A DNA stretch of 64,000 nucleotides from Rhizoctonia solani (Eukaryota; Basidiomycota; Agaricomycetes; Cantharellales; Ceratobasidiaceae): the NCBI RefSeq assembly GCF_016906535.1, contig NC_057384.1, forward strand, positions 806,001 through 870,000. The letters run 5' to 3'. The position numbers and the translations under genes are program-made. The notes beneath the pieces are model-generated. The model was not told where the DNA came from, did no database searches, and was given only the letters and a program-made list of their open reading frames with translations. Each line of letters opens with the position of its first letter. The stretch's first letter is position 1. This document shows positions 23,165 through 35,616 of the stretch, one piece after another.

Positions 23165-25540
23165 TATCTTTAGGGTGTTTTTATGTTTTGGTTTTCTTTT
23201 GATGGGAACTTCTGGAACATGTGCAAGGCCAAGAAGGTTGATAAGGATTACATGTGTCTCATGGATGGGCTAATTTATTTTGTTTCTCATGGCCTATATC
23301 AAGAATTGTTGAAAAGCAAATCTAATAAAGAACCCAGTACAGTATGCCTGAGGATCCATGTGCTTAATAATGGTTTTAAATTGTATATAAGGACAAAAAT
23401 TGTCCAGAATTTGATAATCACAGGGCAGCATTGGATAGATTTGTTCAATGGGCAGGGCTCAATGTGACTGGGGTAGGTGCATGTACCTATGCCTGCCATA
23501 GTTCATTCATGCCTCAAGGAGTTGTCAGTTTCTTCAAGGGGGAACAGTCTGTTATTCAACTACTGCATAATGACTAGTTGCTAATGTATCATGAATTACA
23601 CATATATTTACTGATGGCAACTATGCTATTGCATCAACTATTGCATGGTTACTCAAGCTTGGGCTGCTTGAGTTTGGAATGACCTACAATATCTGGTGTC
23701 ATTGGTTGCCTAAGTTTCAGGGGCAGGCCACTAAATTTATGGCATATCTGGCCCTCCCCAGTGACCTGAAACTCATTGGAGGGGTCCCAAAGTTTCACAT
23801 TCAAGGACACACAAAGAAGTGTTGTGTCTTACACTCCCTAAAGTACAAATCATTTGTGGGGAGGCTAGAGGGGGAAGGTTGCAAATGCATGTGGGCCTTT
23901 CTACACAAGACCACAGGAAGTACATCCAAAAAAAGTCCTGGTGCCTGGTTGGATTCAATTAGTTATATAATTCTGGACTGGAATTTTGAAAAGAATATAG
24001 CCATAAGTAAGTGGCAAATATATTCCATCAGCTTTATGCTTATCACAGTTATCATAGTGGTGTTCTTGATTGGGAAGTTTTATGGCACATTCAAGTCTTA
24101 TCATGCACAGAAGGGTGTTTTTATGGAACTTGACCAATCTTTACCTAGCCAGTTGACCATTCAGGGGAGAAAAGAGTCAATTGAGCTGTATAAAGATACA
24201 AACAGGCAGCGGACCAGCCCTTTTTTTGGTTTATATGATTGGGGTGAGTTCATCAGTTTCAAATGATACAGGAATAGTATGTTATGGATGAGACTACTTA
24301 AACATAGGCCAGAGCTTACAAGATGTCCTTAAGCAAGAAAGAGAGCAAGAGGCAATGGAAGAACAGCTGGCCAAGACTGAAACAACAAATCAAGGAATGA
24401 CCAAGTGGATAAATAAGGGTATTGATCTGGAGGATGCATTGTGAGTGCATCCAAGCAATGGTCCTAATTCTATCCACTTTATATTGATTCCTAGGGATAA
24501 GTTATGGCATGATGCATTGAATACAAAGAAAGAAGGCACACCCTGTAAGCCAAACATTCTCAATGAACACTGCAAACAACTTTTGTCTTGCATCAATGCC
24601 CACCACCAGGAGCAAGAGCAATACCTTTGATCATTGGGAGACCCCAATCACCAAGAGCAAGAACAGAGTAATAGCTCACACCCAGAGGAATCTGAGCTAG
24701 GCTTGCTGTTGTTCTATTTAAGCTCATCTCTCATTGACAGGGGGTGTCTCCAGGTGCCAAAAGTGGAGGCTTGACTCCAACAAGCTGTATGCAAGGACGC
24801 ACTTTGCACAATCAAGAACTTGTTAGGAGCAAAGAGCTTTGCACTTTCACAAAAATGCAAGAGCACTTTGGGAGAGAAAGCTTCAACACATATGGAGGTA
24901 GCAATGCAGGAATTACAGTCAAAAGTTCAAAGAGCTCATTGCTGGTATAATTGCTCTCATGGGGCCCTCCTTTGTGTCAACCTTGCCTCTGCTTACCAAG
25001 AAACATATAAACTGCTCAAGTCAAACCAATTGCATATGCTGAGTGATCACTTAGAGAATGTGTCAACTGGCTTAGGACAGGGAGGCCATGCCATCCTGTG
25101 GTTTTGGTGCATGCAGGCAGCAATGAATGATGAGCAATGGCAGATAGATGGTATGTTTATTTGATTACCCCCTACAACTTCTGAATAATCTCACAGTTTA
25201 TAAATGAGCACAGTCCTCAAAGTCAAGTGGTTTAGAGCACAACAGCAGTACATTCAATGGGAGGAAGAGTTGAAAATTCTCAAAAGGGAGATGGTAATGG
25301 CACTAAACAGATTTCAGTACAAACAGTGGGAGTGGGAGTCTAGGTCTTTGCAGCCAGGCCTTGCCCCAGGAATGGCCAAATATGCACATCAAAAAGCCAA
25401 CTTTCATGACCAACTATCAGTTGACCTGTATAACCAATGCAACAAACATGTCAAGGTAAGGATTGTCTTTGGTCCATTGTACTACACTGTTGAATTTATC
25501 TCAACTGTAGAATCCCATTGTGCAACTTATTTGGGCTGAA
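23165..25540 (+). pseudogene. KDZ (Kyakuja-Dileera-Zisupton) transposase, decayed
   Basis: Plus-strand fragments in changing frames follow the KDZ order: FDGNFWNMCKAKKVDKDY (23183), VTGVGA and VVSFFKGEQ (about 23460-23560), then FGMTYNIWCHW and VPKFHIQGHTKKC with VGRLEGEGCKCMW and LDWNFEKN (23679-24266), and a helical C-terminal part (VKWFRAQQQYIQWEEELKIL, 25204-25539). KDZ proteins are DNA transposases of large fungal elements. Frameshifts and stops near 24270, 24430 and 24770 disable it. I could not identify terminal repeats. Confidence 0.82.
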
Positions 25541-27149
25541 AAGCACTGGCCCAACCACATGCCAACATTCAGCACATAATTGGTTCTGGGTTGGTTGTGA
25601 GTAGACAGGGGTGACTTTTTCATTTCATTAATTTTTATTGTTCACTGTACTGATTTCTTTGCAGTTGACATTTGCTTCTTGTTGTGTAGTGTCTTTCAAT
25701 GTGTATTATGTTGTAGGAAGGTCACTTACATGACCTTCTGTGTATGCACTGATGGTGCTTAGCACCTGCTTGGGAGTTAGGGCCATCCTCTTGTATATAG
25801 GGCGCACTCTGTTGTATTTGATCCTCAGCTTGTGTCTACACTTGCTGAAGTATGTTTCTTTTGTGACTTGTATATTTGGTTTGTTTATCTCATGTCAATA
25901 TATATATATATATATATATATATATTTCATTGTTTCTTTCTGTTAACATCCCCCAGTACCCTCTCTTGATTCTTCTCTACATATCATACCAACAGAGTGG
26001 CTTAGTCAACATGTTATGGTAGCTCAAAACATGTATGAGTGTTTGGACAAACACATGTTGACAGGAAGGTTTGGCAGCAATGATTTATTGAGTTTATTAC
26101 ATCTGGTCTCACTTCAACCATTCACAAATGCCCATTCAAGCATCAAATACAGAACAGGGGGTGGGGGTGGGACTATTGGCTAGGAAATGCACTCCTGTGT
26201 TGGAAGGGCTAGAACAGTTGGTTTTTGGCAGTCTAGGCAAGAAGGAAGGTTTCAAGGAATATGGCTCAGACGTTCTAAGTATATATGTACAATTTGATGT
26301 TTTTCTAAAAGGATATTGGTATTAGGAGCCAGCACACGTAGTTACATGGCATTTTTGCAAACAAAAAAGCAATAAAGTCCTACTACAAGGTGGAGAACAC
26401 AACAATAAAGAAAGTGAGTTGGAATGGGATGCAATATCATTAAGCAAGTAACATTGTGACTCACTGGTGAGAAATTCTTATCATTATCATTGAATACCCA
26501 AAGATAACATGAGTCCAGCTGAGTACAATGGACCAGGCCATTTTGCAAGGCACTAATAACACAAAGAGAGCAGCACAACAGCCACCAGTCTTGCTGGGAG
26601 GTGCAGAAAGTACAAGTTTCATGTTCAAAATGTTAGTTCTAACTCTGAATGTATGGTACATCTAGGATTAACTACTCCAGTGGGGAGCCTGTTACACACC
26701 TGGTGTGTGCACTTCTCACCACTGCAAATGGAGGTTGCCAATGAAATTACAAGAAGCCCACAGCAAGCATCTGGTGACACTGTACCCATTGCCCAAACAG
26801 CCAAATTTATTGCCAACATGTCAGAAACATGGGCTTGAGTCACCCATACAACTCAACAGTAGTGACAAATAAACACATGACAATCAGGATGGGAGTGGTG
26901 CATTGTTGGTGACATTACTACATACACCTTGGAATTGAGATGCATCAATTGGGTAAATGCAACATGCACAAGCAAGAATAGAGCAGAAACACAAGATATA
27001 ATTAGGTAAGGGTATAATAAGAAATGAAATTAGCTGGGGATGGTAGTAGAAAAGAAGATTTGATGTTTGTGAATGTTAGGGAATGTTATGGAATATGAGT
27101 GAATGTTAGTGAGTGAACATGGATGTTGGCAGATGGGAGGGAATGTTGG
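25541..27149. other. Unassigned AT-rich stretch
   Basis: It holds an (AT)n microsatellite (25898-25926), a G-rich run near 26160 and only short open frames without recognisable domains. It may include the 3' end of the KDZ element. Confidence 0.4.
25898..25926. repeat. AT dinucleotide microsatellite
   Basis: About 14 uninterrupted AT units. Confidence 0.95.
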
Positions 27150-27151
27150 TA

Positions 27152-28720
27152 CACTGAACAGCAAAAGTATTGCAGGCCAGGAAAGGTCAAAGGTTTACCT
27201 CCATTTCTGAGCAGCCACTCAGTGAATCTCATCCAAATTTCACTGACACATGTGGCCATTGTAACACTATGTGTTAGCACAATATCTTACAAATCCATCA
27301 GCAACTAAGCTCACAGCCCCACTTTTGCTGTAATGTAACCTGCAAAACTTTTGCCAATTGTGTTGAGCATCTTAAAGATCTGCACATAACTGATTATGCA
27401 GCTCAGTACAAGCTCTGGTTTGTTGCACACACATCCTCAGTTATATGGGCCATTACTGGACAGAGTCTTAGCTTGTTTCACCCATTAGGGACTGTGTAAT
27501 GGAACTGTCTTCTCAGGACCAGCAAAATATACTCAAAATTGCAGTTGCATTGAACTCAATGCACTGTGTGGGCTGGAAATGCTTTGGGGTATCCCAGGTG
27601 ACTACTGGTACCCAGGGAAACAGTTTCCACAACCATCCCATACCTGGGACTGGCAATATAAGAGATTGCAGTGGGTTAGACTATATGAGCTGAAAATTGA
27701 AATGCCACTCATAAGCTGGAATCCAAGCCAAATGACATATGACTTCTAGCAGTAGTAGAAACAAGTGAAGGGTATGCTGAGATCAGTTATCTAGGGCAGC
27801 AGTGATGTGTACAGAAAGATAGCATGCAGTATACACAGAGATTGCAGTCAATGGGTGGGGTCTCAAATTGAACATGCTCTAACTCTGTGATTGTGAATTG
27901 GAGGAGGTTGAAACTCATACAGTAGAAGGTTCCTCTAAGACAGACCTTATGATAGAAGATTGGTTGATTCCTGATTGACAATCACAGATTAAGAACATGT
28001 TCAATTTGGGACCCCACCCATTGACTGCAATCTCTGTGTATACTGCATGCTATCTTTCTGTACACATCACTGCTGCCCTAGATAACTGATCTCAGCATAC
28101 CCTTCACTTGTTTCTACTACTGCTAGAAGTCATATGTCATTTGGCTTGGATTCCAGCTTATGAGTGGCATTTCAATTTTCAGCTCATATAGTCTAACCCA
28201 CTGCAATCTCTTATATTGCCAGTCCCAGGTATGGGATGGTTGTGGAAACTGTTTCCCTGGGTACCAGTAGTCACCTGGGATACCCCAAAGCATTTCCAGC
28301 CCACACAGTGCATTGAGTTCAATGCAACTGCAATTTTGAGTATATTTTGCTGATCCTGAGAAGACAGTTCCATTACACAGTCCCTAATGGGTGAAACAAG
28401 CTAAGACTCTGTCCAGTAATGGCCCATATAACTGAGGATGTGTGTGCAACAAACCAGAGCTTGTACTGAGCTGCATAATCAGTTATGTGCAGATCTTTAA
28501 GATGCTCAACACAATTGGCAAAAGTTTTGCAGGTTACATTACAGCAAAAGTGGGGCTGTGAGCTTAGTTGCTGATGGATTTGTGAGATTTGGTGCTAACA
28601 CATAGTGTTACAATGGCCACATGAGCCAGTATAATCTGGATGGGATTCAATGATTGGCTGCTCAGCAATGGAGATAAAGTTTTGACCTCTCCTGACCTGC
28701 AATATCTTTGCTGCTCAGTG
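27152..28720. mobile_element. Palindromic foldback element with TA target duplication
   Basis: Two arms of about 730 bp (27152-27884 and 27990-28720) are inverted copies; a 64-codon frame is identical in both arms on opposite strands. The termini read CACTGAACAGC and GCTCAGTG with TA outside on each side, as in Tc1/mariner-type elements. The ~105-bp centre contains a further short inverted pair (CTGTGATTGT/ACAATCACAG). No transposase is encoded, so it would need one supplied in trans. Confidence 0.82.
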
Positions 28721-28722
28721 TA

Positions 28723-28921
28723 GGTGAGAAGTTACTGCAAGCCCATACTGTCCAACTGATACTATTAAATATTGGCAGCTACTCAGACCCATCCCCCATT
28801 TGTCAATCTCCCCAACTAACATTGTCTGTTGTTCTATCAAACTCATGTGTGTTAAGCCTGTGTTGATCCACATCCACAGCTAACATACCCAAACTTAGTG
28901 GCTTGCATAAGGGAGAACTCT
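28723..28921. other. Unassigned spacer
   Basis: I see no gene or repeat family in these ~200 bp beyond the TSD of the LTR-C that follows. Confidence 0.4.
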
Positions 28922-29515
28922 TGTTGTAGACACATTTCATACCTCAGAATTTATTCTGTTCTTCTCAAATTTGAACAAAGTAGAACAGACAACTTTTTCA
29001 GTCATGTAACTTTGGTGCTTAGATCATACCCTAAGCACCTTACCACATCCCCCCCCCCATGCTTAGTCAGCAATTTAGCCACCTCCACCTCAATGACATC
29101 ATAATGACACATAGGTGACATGTAGGCATGAGTAAGGCCACAGCAGGAGCAGGGTTCTTATTGGTTATGGTTTTACACATCCATATTTGTAATTAGTCAA
29201 ACTCCTTGTAGTATATAAGGAGGCCAAATGACCATGGTAATCCCCAGGTTGACTGCCTCTTGTTGCACTCTACTTGTACACAGGGCCTCACTGCCTGGGT
29301 TCACTAAGTCCATACATATTTACATTGTTTATACTGCATTAAGCAACTTCCCCACTGTACCTACTTGGCTTGTCAATTGCCCTTATGGCCATTGACACTG
29401 TAGATTAGTAGTTAGTTGTTGTAGGTAGCACCCCACTGCCTTAAGCAGTTTTACCTTTACTCCAACCAGCCACAAGCACCTGCTGCCTTGACACCCCTCA
29501 AGGATGTCTAGGACA
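28922..29515 (+). repeat. Solo LTR-C (594 bp), TSD ACTCT
   Basis: It begins TGTTGTAGACAC and ends GTCTAGGACA. ACTCT occurs at 28917-28921 and again at 29516-29520. Confidence 0.93.
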
Positions 29516-29949
29516 ACTCTACAAAATCTGCAAGGGTTTACGTGTGCTAGCTAGCATCATATGGTGCTTTGTAGGCTCAGGGGGGCTCCCATATGCCACA
29601 TACCACTTAATCAGCTGGCATAATAAGTAGGCTAACTAAGTGGCATGTGCAGCTAAGGAGTCCCCTTGAGTGTATGGAGCAGTGTATGGCACTACCTAGT
29701 GCTTGGAAACCCTGGTAGATTACTTGTAGCTATTTACAAAATAGTCCTCCTAACAAATGTCATCACTTATCCTGTACTAACTTACTCCCCTGAACCAACA
29801 TTATCCCCTATCCCATCTAATACATGTCCATACCACCCCCACCCTGTAATAACATATTCTGTTAACTAATATTATCCCCTATCCAAATTGAATTTACTGC
29901 ACCTCAATAACATTATCCAGTATCTTGACTGACCTGTGTGTGTACCACC

Positions 29950-30169
29950 CACTGTATAAGGTTAAAATACTGAAAATAAGAATGCGTATTAAAGTAGGAA
30001 TCAAACTGAAATCAAGATCAATATATGCTAACTTTAAGTATCAATTCTCCCTTGGTCTGATTTGTACTGAGGAAAGCATACTGATGTTGTAGTTTTCAGG
30101 CCAAATTATACTGAAAAAAGATGTCTTTTACTGATATACTGATTTTTGAGACTTTATCATGCCATAGTG
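29950..30169. mobile_element. MITE-J copy 1 (220 bp)
   Basis: It starts CACTGTATAAGG and ends GCCATAGTG. The same sequence recurs at 47971-48190. The ends form a short CACT...AGTG inverted repeat; no TSD is clear. Confidence 0.65.
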
Positions 30170-30547
30170 ACCCTTATCCATTGATAACATACTGCTCCTG
30201 ACTGACATTAGTACTATTCTCCCTAACATACTTCCCCTAACTAAAATTATCCCTTATGACCTGAAACATACTGCCTGATGACTAACATTATACCCCACCA
30301 TGACCTATCTGTGTGCATACCACCCCTACCCCTTGCAAAGACACTCTCCTGCAATAACATTACACCTGTGTCTTCTAACATACTGTCCCTTGACTAACAT
30401 GATCCCCTACCCCCCTAACATACTCCCCCTTGCCTAACATTATCCTGCACCCCCACCTACCTGTGTGGGTGCCACCCATATCCACTGCTAACATACTCCC
30501 CTTCACTAACAATGCCCCTATGTCTCCCAAAAGACTCCCCCCTGACT

Positions 30548-31030
30548 AACATCAAGATGTCCATCTGATGCTTGGGCTGTCTACCAAGGCATACCTATCA
30601 TTGCTCATTTGAGCAAGGATCCATTGAACTTGATAGATAAGCCACCATCTTGACAGATGAGATAAGGCAATCAGTAGCCTAAGAGGCTGATTAGCTAATG
30701 ATGACATAAGCTTCCAAAAATGTAAATTGTGATAAAAATTTTAGACCATAATTTCCCCTTTTGGTACATCTGGAATATGTGAGCATGAACAATATACCAA
30801 GAATGGAAAGTATGGCATGACACATTCATCATAATTTCTGTTTTTGGAAGCTTGTCATCATTAGCTAATTAGCCTCTCAGGCTGCTTGGTGCCTCATCTC
30901 ATCTTTCAAGATGTGATGCCTGCTGGCAAGATGGTGGCTGAATTACCAAGTTCAATGTATCCTTCCTCAAATGAGCAAGGCTAGTTATGCCTTTATAGAC
31001 AGCCCAGGCATCAGACAGAAAGTTTGATGG
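30548..31030. mobile_element. Foldback MITE with ~190-bp terminal inverted repeats
   Basis: The left arm (GATGTCCATCTGATGCTTGG... to about 30720) and the right arm (from about 30840 to ...GATGGATATC) are imperfect reverse complements around a ~110-bp AT-rich loop. There is no ORF. It sits in the minisatellite. Confidence 0.78.
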
Positions 31031-31255
31031 ATATCAACCTGCATGTGCACCACCCCTATCACCTGTTAACATATTGACTTTGACTAATATTATTAGCAAT
31101 CCCCACCAATCCCCTCCTAACATACCCCTTGACTAAAATTACCCCTATCTGCCCCTGAAATGCTGCACTGTAACCAAGATTGCCCTACACCCTCCTAACA
31201 TACCCTCCATGACTAATATTACCCCTATCCCCCACCCACCTGTGTGTGCACCACC

Positions 31256-31896
31256 TGTCACAACCCACTCCATTCTTTTCCACAAGTCCTGACCTAGTGA
31301 AGCCTCTAACACACTCATGTTGCACGTCAACATGACCGCAAGCACGCATATACTTGTGCTTAGGCACTCAGAACCTCTGGGTTCCCACAGATAAGAGACT
31401 TATGGTCAACATGGCTGGACTTAGTGATATTCTCTAAGTCCAGGTCACATGACCTCCCCCCCTCCAGTCCTTTATCAAATACTATACTGAACTACTACAG
31501 ATTTGAGGTGGGGGGGATGACATAATCTCTTCTATAATAATATATTTGTCCTGGACACAGTCACATGACCAGTACAAGTGGTTGCATGCTGGTCCAAGCC
31601 CAAATTTGGGGGTAGCAGGTGTAATCATGGGTTGTCAGCAGAGGAATAATAGGGCTCTATGGCTTAGTGGTCAAGCTGGTTCAATTCCAGCTAGTTCTAT
31701 TTTCCTCTGTTTATGACAATATCATTCAGATCTTGCTGCAGACTACCTTAACATTGGCCCATGGCAAGGGGGGGGGGGAGTGCAACATCCCCCAGCAACA
31801 TATATTAATCATATATCACTGTGCATCATATATACTATATATATCTTTGACAGTGGATATATATGGTAATAACCCTTCCAAATATGGGTTATGACA
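31256..31896 (+). repeat. Solo LTR-G hosting a TRIM LTR, TSD CCACC/CTACC
   Basis: It begins TGTCACAACCC and ends GGGTTATGACA, matching the LTRs at 49820 and 55399. Without the TRIM LTR it is about 464 bp. The uninterrupted copies show the empty site of the TRIM insertion. Confidence 0.88.
31547..31718 (+). repeat. Solo TRIM LTR (172 bp), TSD ATATT/ATATC
   Basis: It runs TGTCCTGGACA...TTTATGACA. It lies in LTR-G; the other LTR-G copies give the empty site (AATATAATATTCAG). Confidence 0.88.
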
Positions 31897-32205
31897 CTAC
31901 CCCTATTTGCACCTAACATACTCCATCCCTTCCAGTGTTATGCCCCATCACCCCTGACATACCTCCCCCCTCCTAACATTACCCTATCCTCCCTAAAATC
32001 TTCTCCCCAACTAACATCATCCCCCATCCCCTCCCAACATACTTCCCCCAGGTAACATTACCCCTATCTCCCCTAACATGCTCCATGCTGACTAACATTA
32101 CCCAAAACCCCCTAACATACTTCTCTCCTCTGAACATTACCCCCATTCCTGCCTAACATACCCCCCCAAATAACATTATCCCCTATTCCCTTCTAACATG
32201 CTCCC

Positions 32206-32657
32206 TGTCACAACTCAGCTTGGACCTATGGTACAAGGGGGTTTAAAGTCCATGGCCTATCACCAATGGACTATGAGAACAAGGGTAGAGGGGCAGCTAG
32301 GGCCCAGGGGGTGTGTGATAAGGGTAGAGGGCAACAAAGGCCTGGATATGATTCTTAAGTAAGGTGCACTAATGGCCAACTAAGGGCCTGGGCAAGGGGT
32401 GAGGTGTAAGCTGGGGATGAATTGACAAAGAGGTCAAGTCTTGCTGTCTCAGCTACAACTTGACCTGGTTTATATACAAGAGAAAAGCCACATCAAAAAC
32501 AACAGTACTAAATAGTGAGTCATTTACAATTTCACATCATATATCAAATATGGCATGTGATCCTGATGAGTCATAAAATATACCAAAAAAGGAAATTGTC
32601 TCAGAAAAAAGGTAGAAAATAGTAGAAAATTATGTTGTGCCAATGAAGGTCATGACA
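32206..32657 (+). repeat. Solo LTR-K (452 bp), TSD CTCCC
   Basis: It begins TGTCACAACTCAGC and ends GGTCATGACA. CTCCC flanks it on both sides. A second copy is at 35617. Confidence 0.92.
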
Positions 32658-33065
32658 CTCCCCCCTCCTAACACTACCACTATCCCCTCTAACATACTCC
32701 CCCCTGACTAACATTACTCCCCATCCCCACCTGCCTGCATGCACACCACCCCTACTCCCTCCTAACATACTCCCCTTTGATTAACATTACCCCCCACCTC
32801 CCCTGACACACTCCCCCTGCCTAACCTGCCATACTACCCCTTACATTAACATTACCCTTAGATGTGATCACCCCCTGTAACATATATTAACATGTACCCC
32901 TACTATACATCATATCCATTCCCCTACAGCACCCCTATCCCCTCTCTACCATTCCCCCTACCATTATATTATCTCCCACCCCCTTCCCAGCCATCCCTGT
33001 CCCCCCATGCTGGGGCCCCATGTTAGTCATATGCTAGGACCTGCAAGCTCTGCAAACTAGCATAG

Positions 33066-33507
33066 TCAGCAATGCAATACTATGAGCACTGAGAGGCCAG
33101 TTTGACATAATTTTAATGTTAGTCTACTGAAGCAACTCCTCAGCCAATCCTTGAGTGTAGCAGATTTGGCACCCATCATGTTGTATAGAGGACTATTCAA
33201 CAGGCCTTCTTTAGTGAGTATGATGCCAATATTGTAATGCTGGCAAGGTGGAAGTTTGTTGAATTCTTCCTCACCAAATACCTTTGCATATTGGTGGTAT
33301 CTGACAGGTACTCCTTCAAGCAGGTTGGGGTCTGCTTCTTCCTCCTGGGCAATGGTTATCTGCTCTGGTGGTAAGTGAGGGAATGCAAGGGTATGTTGGC
33401 TCCAGTTGATTTTGGGGTTGTGGGTGTTCAGCCATTTGATTCCCAAGATGGCATCATTCAATCTGGTGTTATGGATGAGGAAGGTTTCTGTCATTTGTTT
33501 GCCATTC
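33066..33507 (-). pseudogene. Gypsy protease end and RT start, fragment
   Basis: The minus strand encodes the end of a retropepsin (AILGIKWLNTHNPKINW) and the lead into RT (YHQYAKVFGEEEFNKLPP). The downstream RT is truncated and out of frame near 33190. The upstream half is at 34037-34231 beyond LTR-I, and the frame is continuous when the LTR is ignored. Confidence 0.82.
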
Positions 33508-34036
33508 TGTCAGAGCCAACAACTACCACAGGGTAAGCCCAACAAGCTATTGCCTAATATAGGACTTATCAGCAAGTGGGATCTAACAATGCTCAAGGCA
33601 ATTGCCAGATAAAGGGTGGACAAGACCAATTTAAGTAAAATGCACTATGCTATTAAGATAGCAGGGCTAGAACCAAGGCAGGGACTATTACACTCAAGGT
33701 GCACCTGATTGTATGCCAAGGGTAGGTAGTGTGGAAGGGATAAGAGGTCAAGTTCTGAGGCTTAAGGCTCTCAGAACCCTCCTTATATATTCAACAAGTA
33801 GAGGGAATAGTACATACATGAGCAAACACAATAACAAAGATAAGGTCACATGACCAAAGATAAGAAAAACGTGATCACATGACTGAAGGTCATGTGATAG
33901 GATTACATAATATGCGCTCAGCGCTTAAATAGCATAAATCTGCATATATCCATAAATCTTCATGAAAATAGCGCATATATTCACTATTTCTTTGACTTAG
34001 TGGATTCTAAGGTGGTCACGCCTCTAGGGCATGACA
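33508..34036 (-). repeat. Solo LTR-I, reverse (529 bp), 4-bp TSD ATTC
   Basis: The plus strand runs TGTCAGAGCC...GGGCATGACA. ATTC is duplicated at the junctions; the protease reading frame confirms the insertion point. Confidence 0.88.
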
Positions 34037-34231
34037 ATTCAGTTTAAAAGTGAGCTGGGCCTTTTTCTGGATTTTGGCTGTTTTGGAACTGGAGCCATCT
34101 AGCATAGTAACAGTACTAGCAGGGAGAAAAAGTTTGGAAATGCTGTCACATGATGGCCCAGAATTTGTACAATACATCTTACCATGTCTTGCAAATGCAG
34201 TTGAGAGCTCCCTGTGACTCATCAAGCTCAT
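34037..34231 (-). pseudogene. Gypsy protease fragment, upstream half
   Basis: The minus strand reads STVTMLDGSSSKTAKIQKKA then QLTFKL, the region after the retropepsin active site. The active-site DSG itself is not visible. Confidence 0.65.
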
Positions 34232-34269
34232 ATAATTACACTACACAATGAGGGCAATTCATACCCCAA

Positions 34270-35616
34270 AATATATGCAAAAACCAGTGTTCCCCCATCT
34301 GTGGCATGCAAAACTGTTAAACATTGGGAAACATATGGCACCCTTGCCTCCTTGCCTTGATCTGGCTGCCCACACAAATTCTCACCTCAATTGTGCCATC
34401 TAGTCATTTGTACCCTTCTTTGCCATTGTTTCAAGCCATATTCATCTATTGCTACTAGAGTTGGTAATGGCCTTACTGCTGTGCAAGTCAGGTACATTGC
34501 CCAGAGCTGGTGCTACTGCCAATAAGTTGCATGCTAAAAGCCATTCTTAGATAAGCAAAAGGTCCTAAAGCATCTAGAATGGGCTTGCGTGAACCAGTTT
34601 AGGAACTGGGATGAAGCCATTTGGACTTACAAGCTCCAGTTGGGGACTGGCAATCACTCAGTTCACCCAATGGTCACCCAGAAACCCAGAGAGGCATATC
34701 TCCTGGAATGCCTAGCCCCAACCTTTCAAAGTGGCTGTGAGGCATTAATGGTATGGGGGTGTATCTCCCATGTATATAAGGGGCCACTTCTCCAGCTGGA
34801 GATGTGTTACACCCCTACAAATTATACCACCAGACTCCCCTATTTTTTCCATTTTTTTAGTGTTTTTTACGGTCTCAATATCTTTACTTTTTAAATCACA
34901 TGATCTTGGTGCCTATCATGCTGAGATGCTGTGCCAAGATGCTGTGCCAAGGGTGCTTAGAAGAAATTCATGCTTCTGCACAGCCTGCAGCACACTTCTT
35001 ATATCACATGTAGTTTTCTATTCACACATGCCCAGACCACATGTACATAGTTCACCTTATTATATAAACAGCAGGAAAATTGCTTGGAGACCCCAAGTTG
35101 ATTTTTCCTTGTCTCACATTCCAGAACAGGCCCCCCAGTAGCCAGCTAAGTAGCTGGGCCCTCAGACATTTATTGCACTCACCAGTAGCTCAGTAGCCAC
35201 CACACCTCTAGGCCTAAGGCCCCTCATCACCATAGTTAGTCCAGTAGTTGCTGCCTTACATGCTTCATCCAGTAGTTAGCCTAGTTCAGTTAGATTGCAG
35301 TGTAGTAGTACAGCCTTAAGCACCCAATCACCAGCAAGTACCCAACCTTACAGTTGGCATACAACAAGATGGCTCCCCAGCTGCAATTACATAATGGGAG
35401 GTGGAGGGGGGGAGGGCTCAACTTGGAAGGATATGTTATGCAGGTCCTAAATGGTCCACTTAAGGACTTCATTGCACAGATGGAGAAAGTCAAGGGACAC
35501 AGGATGCTGGTGGTTGAAGATGGGGCCCTGGCACACCAAGGAAAGCTAGCCAAACAGGCTTGGGAAGAACTTGGTATTAAACAGATTGCACACCCTCCAA
35601 GTTCACCAGACCTAAA
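34270..35616 (+). pseudogene. DDE-type (Tc1/mariner superfamily, DDE_3) transposase, split by LTR-F
   Basis: The plus strand from about 34270 gives a decayed helix-turn-helix part, then KPFLDKQKVLKHLEWACVNQ and WDEAIWTYK (the first catalytic Asp position reads Tyr here), then VTQKPREAYLLECLAPTF and LMVWGCIS. LTR-F interrupts at 34805. After 35367 the frame continues to RMLVVEDGALAHQ (second Asp) and HPPSSPDLN, where LTR-K truncates it just before the catalytic Glu. Non-functional. Confidence 0.82.
34805..35366 (+). repeat. Solo LTR-F (562 bp), TSD AGATG
   Basis: It begins TGTTACACCCC and ends GCATACAACA, flanked by AGATG on both sides. It interrupts the DDE transposase in frame. Confidence 0.93.

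Larger units (their letters stand above)
29640..33060. repeat. Degenerate minisatellite array, interrupted
   Basis: Loose tandem repeats of a 30-40-bp C-rich unit (CTAACATACTCCCC then GACTAACATTA) run through about 29760-30550, 31040-31255, 31900-32205 and 32660-33000. The units are too diverged for a fixed period. A MITE, a foldback element, LTR-G with a TRIM LTR, and LTR-K have inserted in it. No coding potential was seen. Confidence 0.8.

Noticed and set aside
25898..25926. Centromere- or telomere-type repeat
   Set aside because: Only a short AT microsatellite; no telomeric TTAGGG-type repeat anywhere in the window.
27499..28373. Identical 64-codon ORFs on opposite strands
   Set aside because: They are the two arms of the palindromic element; no domain or codon signal.
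29640..33060. CRISPR array
   Set aside because: Units are degenerate and contiguous without unique spacers, and the genome is eukaryotic.
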